This document shows positions 1 through 12,914 of a DNA stretch of 64,000 nucleotides, one piece after another. The stretch's first letter is position 1, and each line of letters starts with the position of its first letter. Below the pieces are notes generated by a model. That model ran no database searches and was not told the DNA's origin. It saw only the letters and a program-made list of their open reading frames with translations. The position numbers and the translations under genes were made by a program. Origin of the DNA: Cardiocondyla obscurior (lineage: Eukaryota; Arthropoda; Insecta; Hymenoptera; Formicidae); contig NC_091882.1 of NCBI RefSeq assembly GCF_019399895.1, positions 2,976,001 through 3,040,000 of the forward strand. The letters run 5' to 3'.

Positions 1-1910
1 CCTGTTCATCTGTATGCGCTCGCTTAGTTCCATCTAGCCACCGCGATCGAGCCTGGTTCGATCCCATCGATCGTGACTCGCATTGAAAGAACGGTTTCCT
101 GTATTCGAGCAATCTGATCGGAATCTCGTCGATCGAGAAGCGGCAGCTTTTGACCTTTGCTACACCCGTCCCAATCTTTGCGGCTACGTAACCATTAGAA
201 ACTATTCGGAAATGCGGAATTTAATTTCATATATTATTTTAAACGGGTTTTTACATCTCGCGCGAACATACATGTGTCGTATACATTTTCGTTGAATTTT
301 CGTCGAATTTTTCTCGTAGCAATATTTCGATATAGTTCTCTCGGAGAACTCTATAAAATTTTATATATTGATATCAAAATGCTATATCGATCGCCAGGAA
401 AAATTGTGAAAATAGAGAGAAGGTTTTTCGCGATCGAGAAACAAGTTTGATCGGCTTCCATAAATTGCTGATACGAGAAGTGGCCTTCGTTGGGAAAACG
501 CATTCGCTGAATTGGCGCCGTTCAGAATTGACCGCGAATATTGTTGCCTGTGGTTACAATCTGCGAGCGATCGACACTGTTACCGCTCGCGCCGGCTGGC
601 TTCGATCCCCGAGATAAATTTAAGCGATTGTAATACATATCTTTAAAGAGCGAATAATTTTGCCAGCGCGCGGCGCTCTCGAAATACGATTGTTCCCCAG
701 ATTTATCGAGCGAGAAATGTTATTGAATTGTCGCATCTAAAAAAAAAAAAAAGTGGAATTTGAAACCCGAGCCGGAATCTGGTAAAATAACTAGTTGATA
801 CGTGCCATTTTTTGAAACGTAATTTCGCAAGTTCACAGAACGACGTGCGGGGCAATATTGGAATTTTTTTCCCTTTTTTTTTTCTACCTTGCGGAGTTTC
901 GCGAAATTCAGAATCGCAGGAAATACCATCGCCAAATAAAATAGAAATGGAGTTCCCGCGTGTAACGGCGTAACAGGACCGAACTTAAAGCCGGTGAGTC
1001 GTCGATATTCGACGGCCGGAGGAGTGCGCATTTACGCCTAGGCACGATAGTTCCCACGGTTAACGACAAGCGCTGGTCAGGCATATATTTTAGAACGCTC
1101 GTAAGACGCTCGAACAGCTGCTGTCAAACGAGAACGGGACGACTTGGCACAGTCACCGACTCGCAAAGACATATGCTTGAAGACAAAATCTTCCGCGTGA
1201 ACACGGGCTGTCGGGAGCCAATCGTACATTCAGCGTCGGCCGTATAATGATCGCGACGTAAATTGGAAAATATGTGTTACGACGTTCTCGATCAACGTTA
1301 ACGTTTCGCGCCGTGAAAATGATATAACGCGCGCTGAATCACGATACCCGCCGTCGTAAAGTATACACGTACGGGAAATCGGTGGCGTCGCCGTTGTATA
1401 TTTAACGCGCGAATAAAATTGGTACATTTACCCGCAGTGCCGTCGAAGCGCGCCGTTAGATTTTCAACGTGCGAAGCTCCTTCTCCCCGTTGATTTATTA
1501 GGTAAGCGTTTTAACGACACGGATAATAACACCCCGCGTCAAGTGGACTTTTAATTATGACTTACGGTTGAAAAATTCGCAACATTAAAAGCCGTAATTT
1601 AATCGGAGAAAACGGTGGTTATTAATAATACAGTTTTATAGTTTGTACCGCGGAAAAATAATCGCGCGTTACATAAGCGCACGTGCGTGCCGAAAATAAT
1701 AACTTCCGAACTACACCGTGTGTGCAGCCGCATTGTTTTATGGTATAACGAACGATTTTGTAAACGTAGACGCTGTAAAACTGAATTGGAAAAAAAAAAT
1801 CGAGCAACGATATTTTATCGCGGAGGAATAATTGCCCTTTATGTTACGTAAGTATATTTTGTATACGTGCGTTTTTAGAATAATGAATTTTTAACTACAT
1901 CGGATGCGAG

Positions 1911-1949
1911 TTTTTTTTTTCTTTTTTTTTCTTTTTTTTTCTTTTTTTT
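1911..1949. repeat. Interrupted poly-T minisatellite
   Basis: Four successive blocks of nine to ten T, each separated by a single C (period about 10), form a 39-base pyrimidine tract. It is a simple repeat that probably varies in length between individuals. It is not next to any recognised feature. Confidence 0.85.
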
Positions 1950-4900
1950 GCGGGATGTGATAAGTGTCGCAACAAATTAACAGTTATTACTGAATTACAT
2001 AAATAGAAAAAAAAATGTTTAGCATGCATTTTTGTAATGCGTTAGGCGCGAGTTATGTAACCGAAATGATCGTTTTTTAATTTACAAATATATGTTTTTC
2101 TTCTTCTTCTTTTTTTTTAAATATTTTATATATTTATATATTTTTTTTAATTGCAATTAAACGCTCGGAATTATCCTCGGTCACTGAAAGATTAGAGATT
2201 TCGATACGTATCGCGGCGTTCGTCGCGCAGAGATGATCACGCGTTACATAAGCTTCGTCGAGTTTTTCGTTGAGCAATATAATGGTCCATTCAGCGAGAC
2301 TTACGGTATTATAATTGAAACCGCGGGGAAATCAAAGAATGTCATTATACGCACCGCGCATGGGAAAAATGCGTTACGCAAGTGCGTGCAACCGCTCGGA
2401 ACGCGCTGAAAACGCGTAAGCGATTTCCAATAATATTTTCACTTCAGCCGTGACGCGTATTGGCAGCGGACGCGTTTGGCCTCGCATCAGATTCTTGTCG
2501 CCCTGTTCTGCAGCGCAATCGGATCTGCGCCCGATGCTTTTACGTTGTTAACATATCGAGTGTCGAGAGTCGTTCGTAGTGTCCGACGCGTCGGTCCTCA
2601 ATTACCTTTTTGCATCCGCATTTGAAGGAGGGAGAATTAATTGCCACGCGCGAGAGCGATATAATAAAATTACGTCAGCGTGATTTCTAGCGGAGGAATT
2701 TAGCGATTTTACATTTAAAAGAGTAAAAAATGAAAGAATAAAAAAATAAAAAAAAAGCAAGTTAATGCAACGTAGATAATTTAATTCAATTTAACGTCGA
2801 GATGAATTACTTAAGAAACGTATCATTGAAACTTATTATTACGCGTCGCGTAATAATTATATATTATACAGTCCCGTTTTATATAAGACGTATTTCAGTT
2901 ATTTCGTCCAATTTTCTAGTTAGGTCTAATTTCCTCGCACACGAGAAAGCTTTGATCAGCTCAGTCAAGTGGTAATCCCTGGTGTAGCACTTGGCACGAG
3001 CCAATCCGCTATCAAGGTATCGAGCTGTGCTCGGCCGACCTACCGCTCGGCGGAAAGCTTCCTCTCGCTCGTCCCACGAGCCGAGAGAAACGAGTTTACC
3101 TGCTTATAGTGCCCACCGAAGTAGGTAATGGCTACCTTCTTGGAAGGATAGTTTCTTCCATCCTTCTCCGCCTCTGCGCGTTTTATTCCTCGGCTTCCTT
3201 CGGGGCTTTTCTAGCTATACTCCCGCAGCTTTCGAGGATTAAGAAATATGATCGAGCGATTCTCCGTGAAGACGAGAATAATATTTCTGCGGTATGTTGA
3301 AACGCCCGGATTTGTAGCGGCGCATTCTAGCGAACGGGGCAACCTCCGACCGGCCCGGAGATATGCTTTGTTAAGCAAATTTCATTACAAGCCTTCTCTC
3401 GCACTCGAGAGCCTCAAGCCGAAGGGACGCGAGCGTTGGTCGTATTTTTTTTTTTTAAATCTCAGACATTTATTAACCGAAGGGAAATGTGATTTTTGAA
3501 GTATTTTAATTTATGTTAATGGGAATTGTATCGAGTGCGCAAACGTGATGTTGAGCCTATATTATGTTCAATGCTTATGCGCGGCTATTATTAATATCAT
3601 AATTAATAATACTGTGAATTGCTATAGGAAAATAAACGTTACACGCGTAGCTGAGTAATTTTCTCTTACCTCCGCGATCAACCGATAACGGCGGCGACTA
3701 ATCACCCAACTTTACTACGCCCGGTAGTCACTTGGTGGTTTCCGACGGCGGTGCAACACTACGGGCGAGCCGAAAACTTTTAACGATCTCGTACGCCGTT
3801 CATTGCGGCACGGCGGAAATATTGGCGGTAGGATACGTTTTCGAAAACCGAGCTGGTTCAGAATTACGTCGCGCTCTGCGGGATTAACGAGGAGAACGAG
3901 AGAGAAAGAGAGAATTATTCGCACGGGTGCCTACCGAGTAACCTATTTTTCTCTATTTTCTTTTCCTCGCTCGAAATTTTTTTTTTTTCCACCCACCCGT
4001 CTCAAAATCCGGGTCGAGATCCTAAGAAAGGGTCTACACGTGGTAGACAAGGGAGAAACGGAACGAACGAGCGTCGGCGCGCATTGTGGCAGCCGCGAAC
4101 GCGGAACCCAGGGCTAATCTGTTTGTTTGGCGAACTACTTCCCGGTCCGGCCTTTCATCTCGTCGCTCGCAATGAGCTCCTCCACAGCTCGCGCTCTCTC
4201 GACGATCTCTAATGAGTTTGCGATTGGAGTTCCTCGAGTGCTCCGGGAACTTTCTCTCTCCCTTCCTCCCCCGGTCTTTCTCTCTTTCATTACCGACGTG
4301 ATAATGAGAACGCTTTATCCTCGCGTCGCCGTCCCGACGGCAATGCCAATTTCGGCCGGAATTTTTTTTTTTTTTCCTTTTCGCGCGAGGGTGTCGCGTT
4401 GCTCGTCGTTCTTTGCGTGCGCGCAATCGTGATTGCTGACGCTCTCGAATATTTTTAACCGACATTAAAAATCTTTTAACGATATTAAAAACTGAAAATT
4501 TATTTGTCGTTTGAGTTATTATTATTTTTATTATTTTTTTTAATTTTTTAAAAATGTTTACAAGTCCCATCGAAAATTGCAGCTTGTGAAGTAACGTTTG
4601 GACTGCATTGCGACTTATAAAAAGAATAAAAAAAGGAAAGGGAGGGAAAAAAAGAAAACAACTTTCGGGATTTGCACTCTGCAGTTACGTTTCTAACGTG
4701 TATACGTCGTATGCATGTCGCGTAGTTGCGGGGGTTGCAAAATTACAGTGCATCGAGCGAGCGAAAGACAGAGAGGCGCGTGTTGGTGAATGCCGCGTCG
4801 GCTCCTTGTTTCGCGGCGCTTTTATGAAAGCTGAAAGCCCCGGCGGTGGTTTATGCATCGGTGTCGCGTCTATTGCGTCTTCCCGCGGCCGCGGAGACGC

Positions 4901-7798
4901 GCGGAAAAAATAGAGGAGGAGAAAGGAAAATTAAAGCCGCCGGCGCGATAAGGTGTCGACGCTTCTGCGGGACCTCTCGGTGATCGATGGAGGACCTAAC
5001 GCCTTTCGAAAGTCGCGGCCGTCGTCGCCGTCGATTGTAAAGAGAATAATATGTAATTCCGCCATTGTCCCTCTCTCGTTATACGTTTCAATAGCGACAT
5101 TTCACGGCGCGTTAGTCGTAATCGATTCTAAGTATCTAAAGCAAATCCGAGACTGAATAAATATAAATGGATATAATTCCGCGGTGTGCGATTTGCAAAG
5201 TTAATCGAAATCCGCGGGACACATTCAGCAGCGTTAAAATCGCTTCGCGTACTCCTCTCAGCCTTGAACGGCCCGCGAGCAGAGGAGAAGTGGGAAAGAG
5301 CCGACGTGAGAGAGAAAGAGACACCGCAAGCCGGTTTCGAGGATTAGCTTGCAATTTCCACGGAGTTGTCATTAACTCGTTACGAAGCCGTAGAACGTGT
5401 TGACAGTTATATTCCGACGGAAATATCCGAACTTCAATAGAACGGTGCGCGACGCTCGTTAATATGCCCGCGTATGGTTCGTTACGCAGAAGAGCGTTTA
5501 CATCTGCGCGACGCTTCGCGGCTTTTCGAGCCTTCCGCCGCGGCAGCCGCGCGAATTGCCGCGATTGCGTATGCATCTTTCATGCAGATCCGCGCGAATG
5601 TACTTATATACACGTACGTATGCGTGCGTGTGCATAGACACCATGCAATTGCGCGCGTAAAAGGGAGCTTTCTGATTGCTTTACATTCCGCGGAGACGAT
5701 TAAATCTACCTGCATGTCGCGCCGGCTCCCGCGACCGATGTTCCTTCCCGTGGTAATTCACGACGGAGTGCCCCGCGCATAATGCGCTCGAACCTTGTTT
5801 CGGGTTCACGGTAAAACACGCTCTTACGAAACGGCGCCGCGATGTTTTCTCGAGAAGTAACAAATTGTAACGGACTTTAATTGCCTGCCGGCTCTTCCAC
5901 GGCTATAAATCCGTCTCTATGCGGGGCCCCCGTTGTCAGCGCGCGTTTGTACTCCGCCGCGAACAACAGCGGCGTGGCACGTGAAAAATAAAATAAGACG
6001 AAAAGGGGGGTAAAAAAATAAAAAAGAGGACGGAAAATAAGACGGGCGATGGCGCGGCGAATACGTCTCGCCATTACGGCTCGGGAGCAAGTATGAGCGA
6101 CGTGGAAATAGCGAGCCTCGGAGCTGTAATAAAGAAGATTGAGCACGCGTGTAAGTAGCAACCGCGCGATTTAAGTATCGTTCACATCGCATTCACGGAG
6201 GAGGACTTTTCCACCGTCTCATTTCGCGGAACATCAAATATGCTGGCGGAGTAACTGAGAATCTAAAAAGGGGATATTTATCGCAACGAAATTCCCTTCA
6301 ACGTTCGCGTAATAAATATTTCCGCGGTATTCCGGGCGTGAATCCGTAATAAAAGAGCCCCGAAGGTGATCGCGTAATTTATTTCTTAATTATTTTCACG
6401 TACCTACTGCGGCGACGGTTGATGCCTTTTTTAAAAGTAAAGATATCGATTACGTAAAGTATATTCAATGCCGTCGATTAAATTAAACTTTCTTGAATCT
6501 TGCGACGGCGAGATTAAATATCACTTCGCTCTTTTTTTGTTTTTTTTTTTTGCTTTCGTCGTTCCTCCGGTTACATATTTGGAGAGGTTCGACATTCGTA
6601 TCGAATCGGCGATGCGGTTGGTGACTCCAGGGCGACGCGGGTACAATAAACGCGGGAGTGGAGACCGCCGGAATGCAACCGCGGCTCAGTCTTGTGTGAA
6701 CGATACCTCAGTGCCGAAGAATAATGCCTCGGCAATGGCGGCGAAGACAACGTTGCTCCCAGAGACCCGGTGGAACGGTCGCAACAATCGCGCGGCGCAC
6801 TCGTCTAGAAAGGAAACAGGCTTTCGCCATTCCGCTTTCCATGATCGTTCAATTATTCAACGCCTGCCCGTCCCGCCGTGCAGCGCGCGTCTCCTCTATT
6901 CGCACGCGGACAAGTGTAATGGAATATTAACACGGCGTAATTAGAATTAAATTCGACATTGCTCGATGCAACCCGGATTTATGCGTTCTGGACTCGGGGA
7001 AGTACAGAGTACCGTACGAATCCGCGGAGAGCCATTACTCGGCGGCGTCATTAATCATCTATGCGGAGCTTAACGTGTAAAATTAATTTCCTGACTATAT
7101 TACGCGGAACTTCGTGTTAAAAAGGAGACGCGGAAGATTTAAAAGAATTCCTTTCTTTTTTAATTACAACGAAAATAATGCGCGCGGAGCGCACGCTTTT
7201 GCGGCGTCCAGTTATAAAAAAAAAAAAAAAGATAAAAAGAAAAGAAACGAGAAAAAGAATGACGAATGGCAGAAAAGCAATCACTTTGAAGAATAAATTA
7301 GCGAAGCTGTCCGTTCGCAAATTTACGGCAGGCTTAAAAAGATCTGATTTTCCGCTTTGTCGAAAATCTTACACTGCGCGAAATTAACTTGGAATGTAAA
7401 TATCAAGTTCCTAAATCAGTCAGACTTTATCGGGAGATAAGATACAGAGTCTTTTGAAGTTCTTACATAATCGAGGGGGCTTACCAGAAACCTGTGTGCA
7501 CCGTGAATAAACGCCGGGGAATCGAGAGTTTTCATAATCGCTATAAATTGCACGCTTTGAACGGACCCTTTCCCACGGTGATATCAATTTTCGCGCTTAT
7601 GTTTCTTTTTTTAATCTGCGCGGTTTATCGCTTAAATCGATCTAAGATCTCTCCCGGTATTATTGTAAAGGAGTGCGAGTGCATACGGAACGCGGCTTGT
7701 GCGAGTATTTTAATAGGGGTATTAGCGATAAATTTAGCACAAAACGCAGCCGAGATCTTAATCTTCAGCTCGTTTAAGTAAACTCATTACGCGGTCCC

Positions 7799-7816
7799 TA
7801 CTTCGGAGGAAGTAGC
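7799..7816. other. Short perfect stem-loop
   Basis: The arms CTACTTC and GAAGTAG are perfectly complementary around a four-base loop. There is no following T-run and no gene close by, so no function is claimed. It may be chance. Confidence 0.3.
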
Positions 7817-10800
7817 GGTAGCATCGTTAGCATAAGCGATGACCCCTTCTCTCCGCTCGACTGCCGTGCTACATGTTAATAAGAAGCTCGTTCTGTAAAA
7901 CAAAGGGAATAAACTACCTACGCCGCGAAGGAACCTGTCTTTGTTTCCGTATTAACGCGTTCGTCAACATGTTGGATTAATTCTACAGATTAACGTCATA
8001 AATAATGTACGTCTTTAAGATTTCGTTTACGGCGCGATACGGATTCTTTTTTCTTGGTTTTTTTTTTTTTTACTTGCTGGAAAATTGGAATAAAAACCGC
8101 AACTAGTTTATACGACGTTTCGAATAAATTTATTTGATGAGCTATGATAACGAGCTCATTAAACAGGATTTGCTACTGATTTAAATATTAATTAAGGTCT
8201 TTTTTTTTTAACGGTCATATGTGTAATTACATAAGCAAGATAATAAAGATAAATATTCTTTATTGCTTATAATCTTGGGGTAAAGCATACGTAGAGATAA
8301 TACTATCCAGAGATATTTTTACACTTTTATTGCGTATTACGAATTAAAATTTATCAACCGGCTTAAAGAAAACTCACGTGATGCGCTTGTAAAAATTTAA
8401 TTTTAAACGTCCCGCTGTCTCCTTAGCGAAACTAATTATTCTAAAAAAAAAAAAAAGAGAATAAATTCCTCTCTTCGCAAAGCAAATCGAATCTTTTTAT
8501 TTCGTCATAATCCTTCTCTCATTTACCTCCCTTCGCAAACCGTGATCACTGATCTTCAAACCGAGGTATTTCACGGAGGAGCCGTTTTACTTGCATTCGT
8601 TTACCGAAAGCGGACTCGTTAGCCCCCCGGCGTCTCCCCGCATTCGTCTTCGAATCGTGGCATTCGCGGGTTAACTCAACTCCGTTAACAAGGTAAATTC
8701 TCCCCCTTTCCCCTCCCGGTTCGGCCTCAGTGGTGGACTTCATTGACGTCATTACGATCGGGGTTCGCCAGAATGCTTGCGCCCACAGCACGGAATAGTT
8801 TGGGCTTACCAATTGTTCTCCCAGGAATGCCGTCAATCTCCATTCGTGGGATTGTTACGAGGGAGCGTGGAGGAGTGGAAGAACCCCTTCCTCGTTGTCT
8901 CGGCGACTCGTCTTCACCCCGGCCGATGTAAATTGCACCGGATATTATTTTCGTCGCGAAACTCCGCGAAGTTCGCGCGATTAATCACGTAACTTAATGC
9001 GGAAAGGGTACGGTGTAACCTTAAGGCCCCGGTGGGTGGGTGGGGGAAGAGGGGAAGTTTCCGGTCTCCCGATCGCGCGACTTTGCGACTTCCGTCCTTT
9101 TCCCGATTAACTTTTCAGCATGCATCATCTTTTTTTTTCGCACCGTGACACAGTCTTTGTGCACGATCCGGAAGTACAAAGTACCGAAACGCATAACTTA
9201 TACGTTCTTCCACGAGGATTTTCGTCTCGACGCTAGACGTCAGACTTTTTTCAATTTTATTTGTCTTCCACCGAGGTACCGCGTAATAAAAATGAAATAA
9301 CAGCCTGACGTAACTGAAAAAAAGTGATGCAGACCACGAATTTACGCGAGTTACGTGTAACCGAGTATCTCGGGTTTTTTTTTATACGTAAATTTTTTTA
9401 AAAGTTTACCTTTTCCGATGAAACTTCCGCGAGAGTTCATTTTAGAGTTCGTTTACACGCGGGGCTATAATCACGCGAGGCATTTGCGCGTCGGTCGATA
9501 GACGCGCTATCCGTCTATTCAACCTTAAAGGGGAAACAATCAAAATAAGAGTAACGGCGGTTCGCCGTGGCACTAAAGCCGGGGTATCGTCTTTGTCGAT
9601 TTTCTACACGCCGATCGAGGGAACGTTCGCATGAATTACTGCGGAGTGGCGGTCGATTGGACAACAGTTGATGCACTTAACGATATCGGGTCTATAATCG
9701 TCAAAGAAACGAGGTGAAACGGAGAAACTGCGCCAGCTATTTTTTTTCTTCCTTTTTTTTCTTTTTGTTTCTTTATTTCTTTTAGCCTGACCGTCTTATC
9801 TGCCACTTAAAATTTTTTTTTTTTTTTTAAGATCACAAGTAGCGTTATAACAATTTTTTCTTGCGTCCTGCTATTAAATTTAAGAGATTTCGGAATTCAT
9901 GGAATCAGCTGATCACGCGGAAGTGATCGCCGATGCAAATTGACGCGCGCATGCCGAAACATTATATTGAATTACATTAAAGAAAGTCCGACAAGTCATC
10001 CCTGGTAATTTATGTTAATTCTATTCGCCGATCGAAGAAGAAGCCGTTGCTCGCATCATTTATCTCCCACGTAAATAGCGGCCTGTTTAATCATCCCACT
10101 TTTGCGTATCCGCGCGCGACGTACGCGTATCGATACCGTCACGGCGGAATTTAGACGGCTTGTACACATTCATAAAACTTACCGGCCGTAAATCACTGAT
10201 CTCAAATTATTATTCTTTTATTCCGGCGACAATATTTTGTCGTTCGTTATCCTTTGTTTTCTTTTGACAAAAAATTTTTTATTTATTTCCTTTTTATTTA
10301 TTATCTTTTTCTTTTTTTTTATTTTATCTGCCGCGTTGACCCGTTCGGGCCCTGCAGTCGTGTGTCATATATTCCGAGAGGACGCGGTTTTAGAAAGAAT
10401 ACGGGATAAATTCTACTGTACCTTTCTATCGGGAGATCCCGTCGATATATCTCCCTCTCCTCGTCGAGATATCCTCGTTTCTCTTTCTCGCGCCGGTCGT
10501 TACTGACGCGGGGCAGTTGGACCGCGGCCAAAATGCCGCCGGTAAAATTAATCGTTGCCTGACACGAATTCCTCTCTAAGTGGGAATACCAATTTGTAGG
10601 TGCGAAACCGAGCGCGGGAGATAGAGAGAGAAAGAGAGGACGCGCGGTCCCGGGGAGGACGCGAACGTTGCGCCGCGCTGCGCATCCGGGGTGAAAGCCG
10701 GAAGGCGGTGAGGAGGAAGAGGAGGAAGCGGGTGGGTAGAGCGGAGTCTCTAAACATGTCGTTATATCGAAGCTAACAACCCGGTTTACGTCGGAGCTCT

Positions 10801-11830
10801 CGGACTCGTTTCTTGGGCTCTCCCAGGAGAAACGCCGCCGAGCAAACGTAGCTGCGCGCTTCGCGTTTCGCCGGGCCATTGGCCGGCGGCCAAGTGCCCC
10901 TGAAGACTTATCCGCTATCAAGCATTGTTTATGAAAGCGACGTGACTACAAAGCGGACTACGCGCCGGAGTCTTCCCGAGTGAACTGGCCGCGACACCGA
11001 ATTAGCGCCACCAAATTAATTGCCCGGGATTCTTAAATGCGCGGGCCCACTTTGTCTCAATCGCGGCTCGACTCGTCGCGCAGCACGCCTTCCGTCTCGG
11101 TTCCGCGGAATTTTTTTTCACTCTGCGAGTTATAACAGAGTTTAAAAAAGCAGTTAATTAATTTTCTTTGTTATTACTTTATGCGTTGCGCGTTAAAAAT
11201 TATTAATTACTGAAATTTAAACGGAAAACATTTTTTATATTTAGAATTGTTACGTTTAAAAACGTAAATTTAAGTTTGCAAGAGCAAATATGTAAAAGTT
11301 AATTGAGGCGTTGTGCGGTAATGCGGCTGATTGCCCGTCACAAAATTGTGTGGCAATTTATACCGCAATGTAGGTTATTATCGTACTGAAATATCTGTGG
11401 TCATCTCCGTCTTCTTTCTAAAACAATAATTATGCCGCTGGAATGCGTCTCATGTTAACGGCGAGCGGCGTATCTATCAAGCTAAGAATGTGCAGGCGCA
11501 TTTCAGCGTTGTTTTACAAAGAATATGAAACGGATTGAGCACGCTTAGCTGTATCGGAGTTGTTCCATTTTCGTGACATTTATTTCTACATTTCGCAATA
11601 ACCCATGCATCAAATTTTTAATAGAAAAATAAAATTTTCATTAAATTAAAAAAAAAAAAAAAAATAGGTTCCTATAAACTTTGGCATTTTAATAAATGCA
11701 GTTATACGAATGTGACGAAAGTTTAATTATAAGCGTCGAAATCTGCTTCGACGAGATAATCTTAAGCTAATCTTATTGAGCGATAAATTAATCGTTACAC
11801 GTTTAACGCCTATGACATGATTGGGAATCA

Positions 11831-11844
11831 CTTGTGTGTTACAG
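11831..11844 (+). other. Candidate 3' splice site before the sbb coding exon
   Basis: A T-rich run ends in TTACAG at 11839-11844, directly followed by ATCGG. This is a good acceptor consensus with no AG in the 13 bases before it. If used, the coding exon runs from 11845 to 14312 and a separate untranslated first exon lies further upstream. The alternative is that transcription starts inside 11.0-12.3 kb and this site is not used. Confidence 0.45.
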
Positions 11845-11946
11845 ATCGGAAGCACGTCGATCAGCCGAGGCGCGGTTCCGTCGGGAAATCGAAGGGAAGA
11901 GCCGCACATTAGGCTGACGCCGACTGGGAGGATTGCTTCCGGGGAC

Positions 11947-11955
11947 ATGGCTTAA
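11947..11955 (+). promoter_or_regulatory. Minimal upstream ORF (ATG GCT TAA)
   Basis: A start codon is followed after one sense codon by a stop. Such start-stop-like elements in a 5' UTR can lower re-initiation. It would matter only if the mRNA leader includes this position. Confidence 0.3.
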
Positions 11956-12025
11956 CTCGCGACAAGTCGGAGACAGGTGGAGGAGCCCACCATCCTCGGG
12001 GTGTCTCAGGATTCCGAGAGCGCGG

Positions 12026-12091
12026 ATGGTCGCCGAGATTTCAGACGACGTTGGAAGTAATCGCGAGTGGTGTCGGATGGTGTGTTCGTGA
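12026..12091 (+). promoter_or_regulatory. Upstream ORF of 21 codons
   Basis: The frame starts at ATG 12026 and ends with TGA at 12089-12091, giving a 21-residue peptide with no recognisable motif. It lies wholly inside the inferred sbb leader and ends about 470 bases before the main start, so re-initiation would be possible. Confidence 0.35.
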
Positions 12092-12285
12092 TCAAAGAAG
12101 GGGGGTTTAGTGGCTGTGATCGTGGTGTTGTGCCGGGGGATCAGTGCGTCGTCGGTGAAGAAGTGGTGAGAGGTATATCGGGTTACGCGTCTCCCGTCTA
12201 CGTGAAGTAAGAATTAACGACAGGGAGCCAAGTGCGGTGAGGAGAAAATCAAGGTGGATACGGTGCACACACGATAACCGAGGGA

Positions 12286-12395
12286 TAAAGAGAGAAATAT
12301 ATTGAGAGAAAGAGGAGGAAGGGAAGAGAAGAGAGATACGACGGCCGGATATATCGCGAATTACGTCGAGCGAGAGTAGAAGCGAGAGAGTGAGT
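12286..12395 (+). promoter_or_regulatory. GA-rich leader segment
   Basis: The + strand is strongly purine-rich, with GAGAG repeats at 12286-12340 and again at 12368-12395. GAGA tracts near insect developmental genes are typical binding sites for GAGA factor (Trl) and also lie in leaders of paused genes. That link is general knowledge. Here only the base pattern is seen. Confidence 0.35.
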
Positions 12396-12396
12396 G

Positions 12397-12576
12397 ATGT
12401 GTTCGATGGACGAGGCGCGTCTCGCGGGCGGTGGTCGGGGTAATGATAACGCGTGCATTCACGCGCGCTACCACTACTACTACTTGGTATCTAAAGTGAG
12501 AAACGGCGGGCAGTCGGTGACCAGGCTGGCGGGCGCCGGGGAAACGTTTCCAAGGGCATGGCGACCACGCCACTAG
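12397..12576 (+). promoter_or_regulatory. Upstream ORF overlapping the sbb start codon
   Basis: An ATG at 12397 opens a 59-residue frame that ends with TAG at 12574-12576, that is 19 bases inside the sbb coding sequence and in a different frame. A ribosome translating it would pass over the sbb ATG at 12558, so it should reduce main-frame initiation unless it is skipped by leaky scanning. The peptide has no recognised domain. Confidence 0.45.
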
Positions 12577-12877
12577 GCGGTCGCCTCCCTAACGTAAACC
12601 GTAAAGGACCATCTCCGTGTATCGGTGGTGGTGGTATTAGTAGTAGTAATAGCGGTAGTAGTAACATTGGTGGTAACGGCAGCAACGGCAATACCAGCAA
12701 CGGTAGCAGCAGCAACAACGGCTTAAGTAACAGCAACGCGAACGGTGGTCAGTCGAGGAGGCAAGAGAGAGCGCTGGTCGGCAGGGAGCATCGCGATCAT
12801 CGTCACCATCACCATCACCATCATCACCACCATCATCATCATCATCATCACCATCAGGGTCGGGACAAGTCGTCATT

Positions 12878-12914
<37 letters not shown>

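Larger units (their letters stand above)
1..11844. other. Upstream non-coding region
   Basis: No gene is recognisable in this stretch. Open frames are short, lie on both strands, overlap one another and have no identifiable domain. The sequence alternates CpG-rich pockets (for example around 2.4-2.6 kb, 4.1-4.4 kb, 5.4-6.1 kb and 10.4-11.1 kb) with AT-rich blocks rich in T or A runs. Because 11831-11844 looks like a 3' splice site, part of this region may be an intron between a distant 5' untranslated exon of sbb and the coding exon. It could equally be intergenic. I found no tRNA, rRNA or transposase. Confidence 0.6.
11845..12557 (+). other. sbb 5' untranslated region (inferred)
   Basis: This lies directly upstream of the sbb start codon. 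The main frame is closed upstream by TAA at 12492-12494, so translation cannot begin earlier in that frame within this segment. The stretch holds at least three upstream ATG frames and GA-rich blocks. The true 5' end is unknown. The left boundary given here rests only on the candidate acceptor at 11844. Confidence 0.5.

Noticed and set aside
45..80. tRNA T-arm-like GGTTCGATCC
   Set aside because: Flanking bases do not pair as a T-stem, and no acceptor or anticodon arm fits.
2879..2910. TATATAA as a promoter
   Set aside because: The nearest initiator-like TCAGT lies only about 15 bases downstream, and no transcript feature follows.
4034..4570. 178-codon minus-strand open frame rich in Arg/Lys/Glu
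   Set aside because: Composition follows GA-rich DNA. The opposite strand is also open. No domain.
7494..7781. 95-codon + strand frame with a hydrophobic stretch
   Set aside because: One possible membrane segment only, no homology and no splice or promoter evidence. Likely chance in T-rich DNA.
10319..10921. 200-codon minus-strand open frame
   Set aside because: Arg/Ser/Pro-rich translation of CpG-rich DNA that overlaps frames on the same and the opposite strand. No motif recognised.
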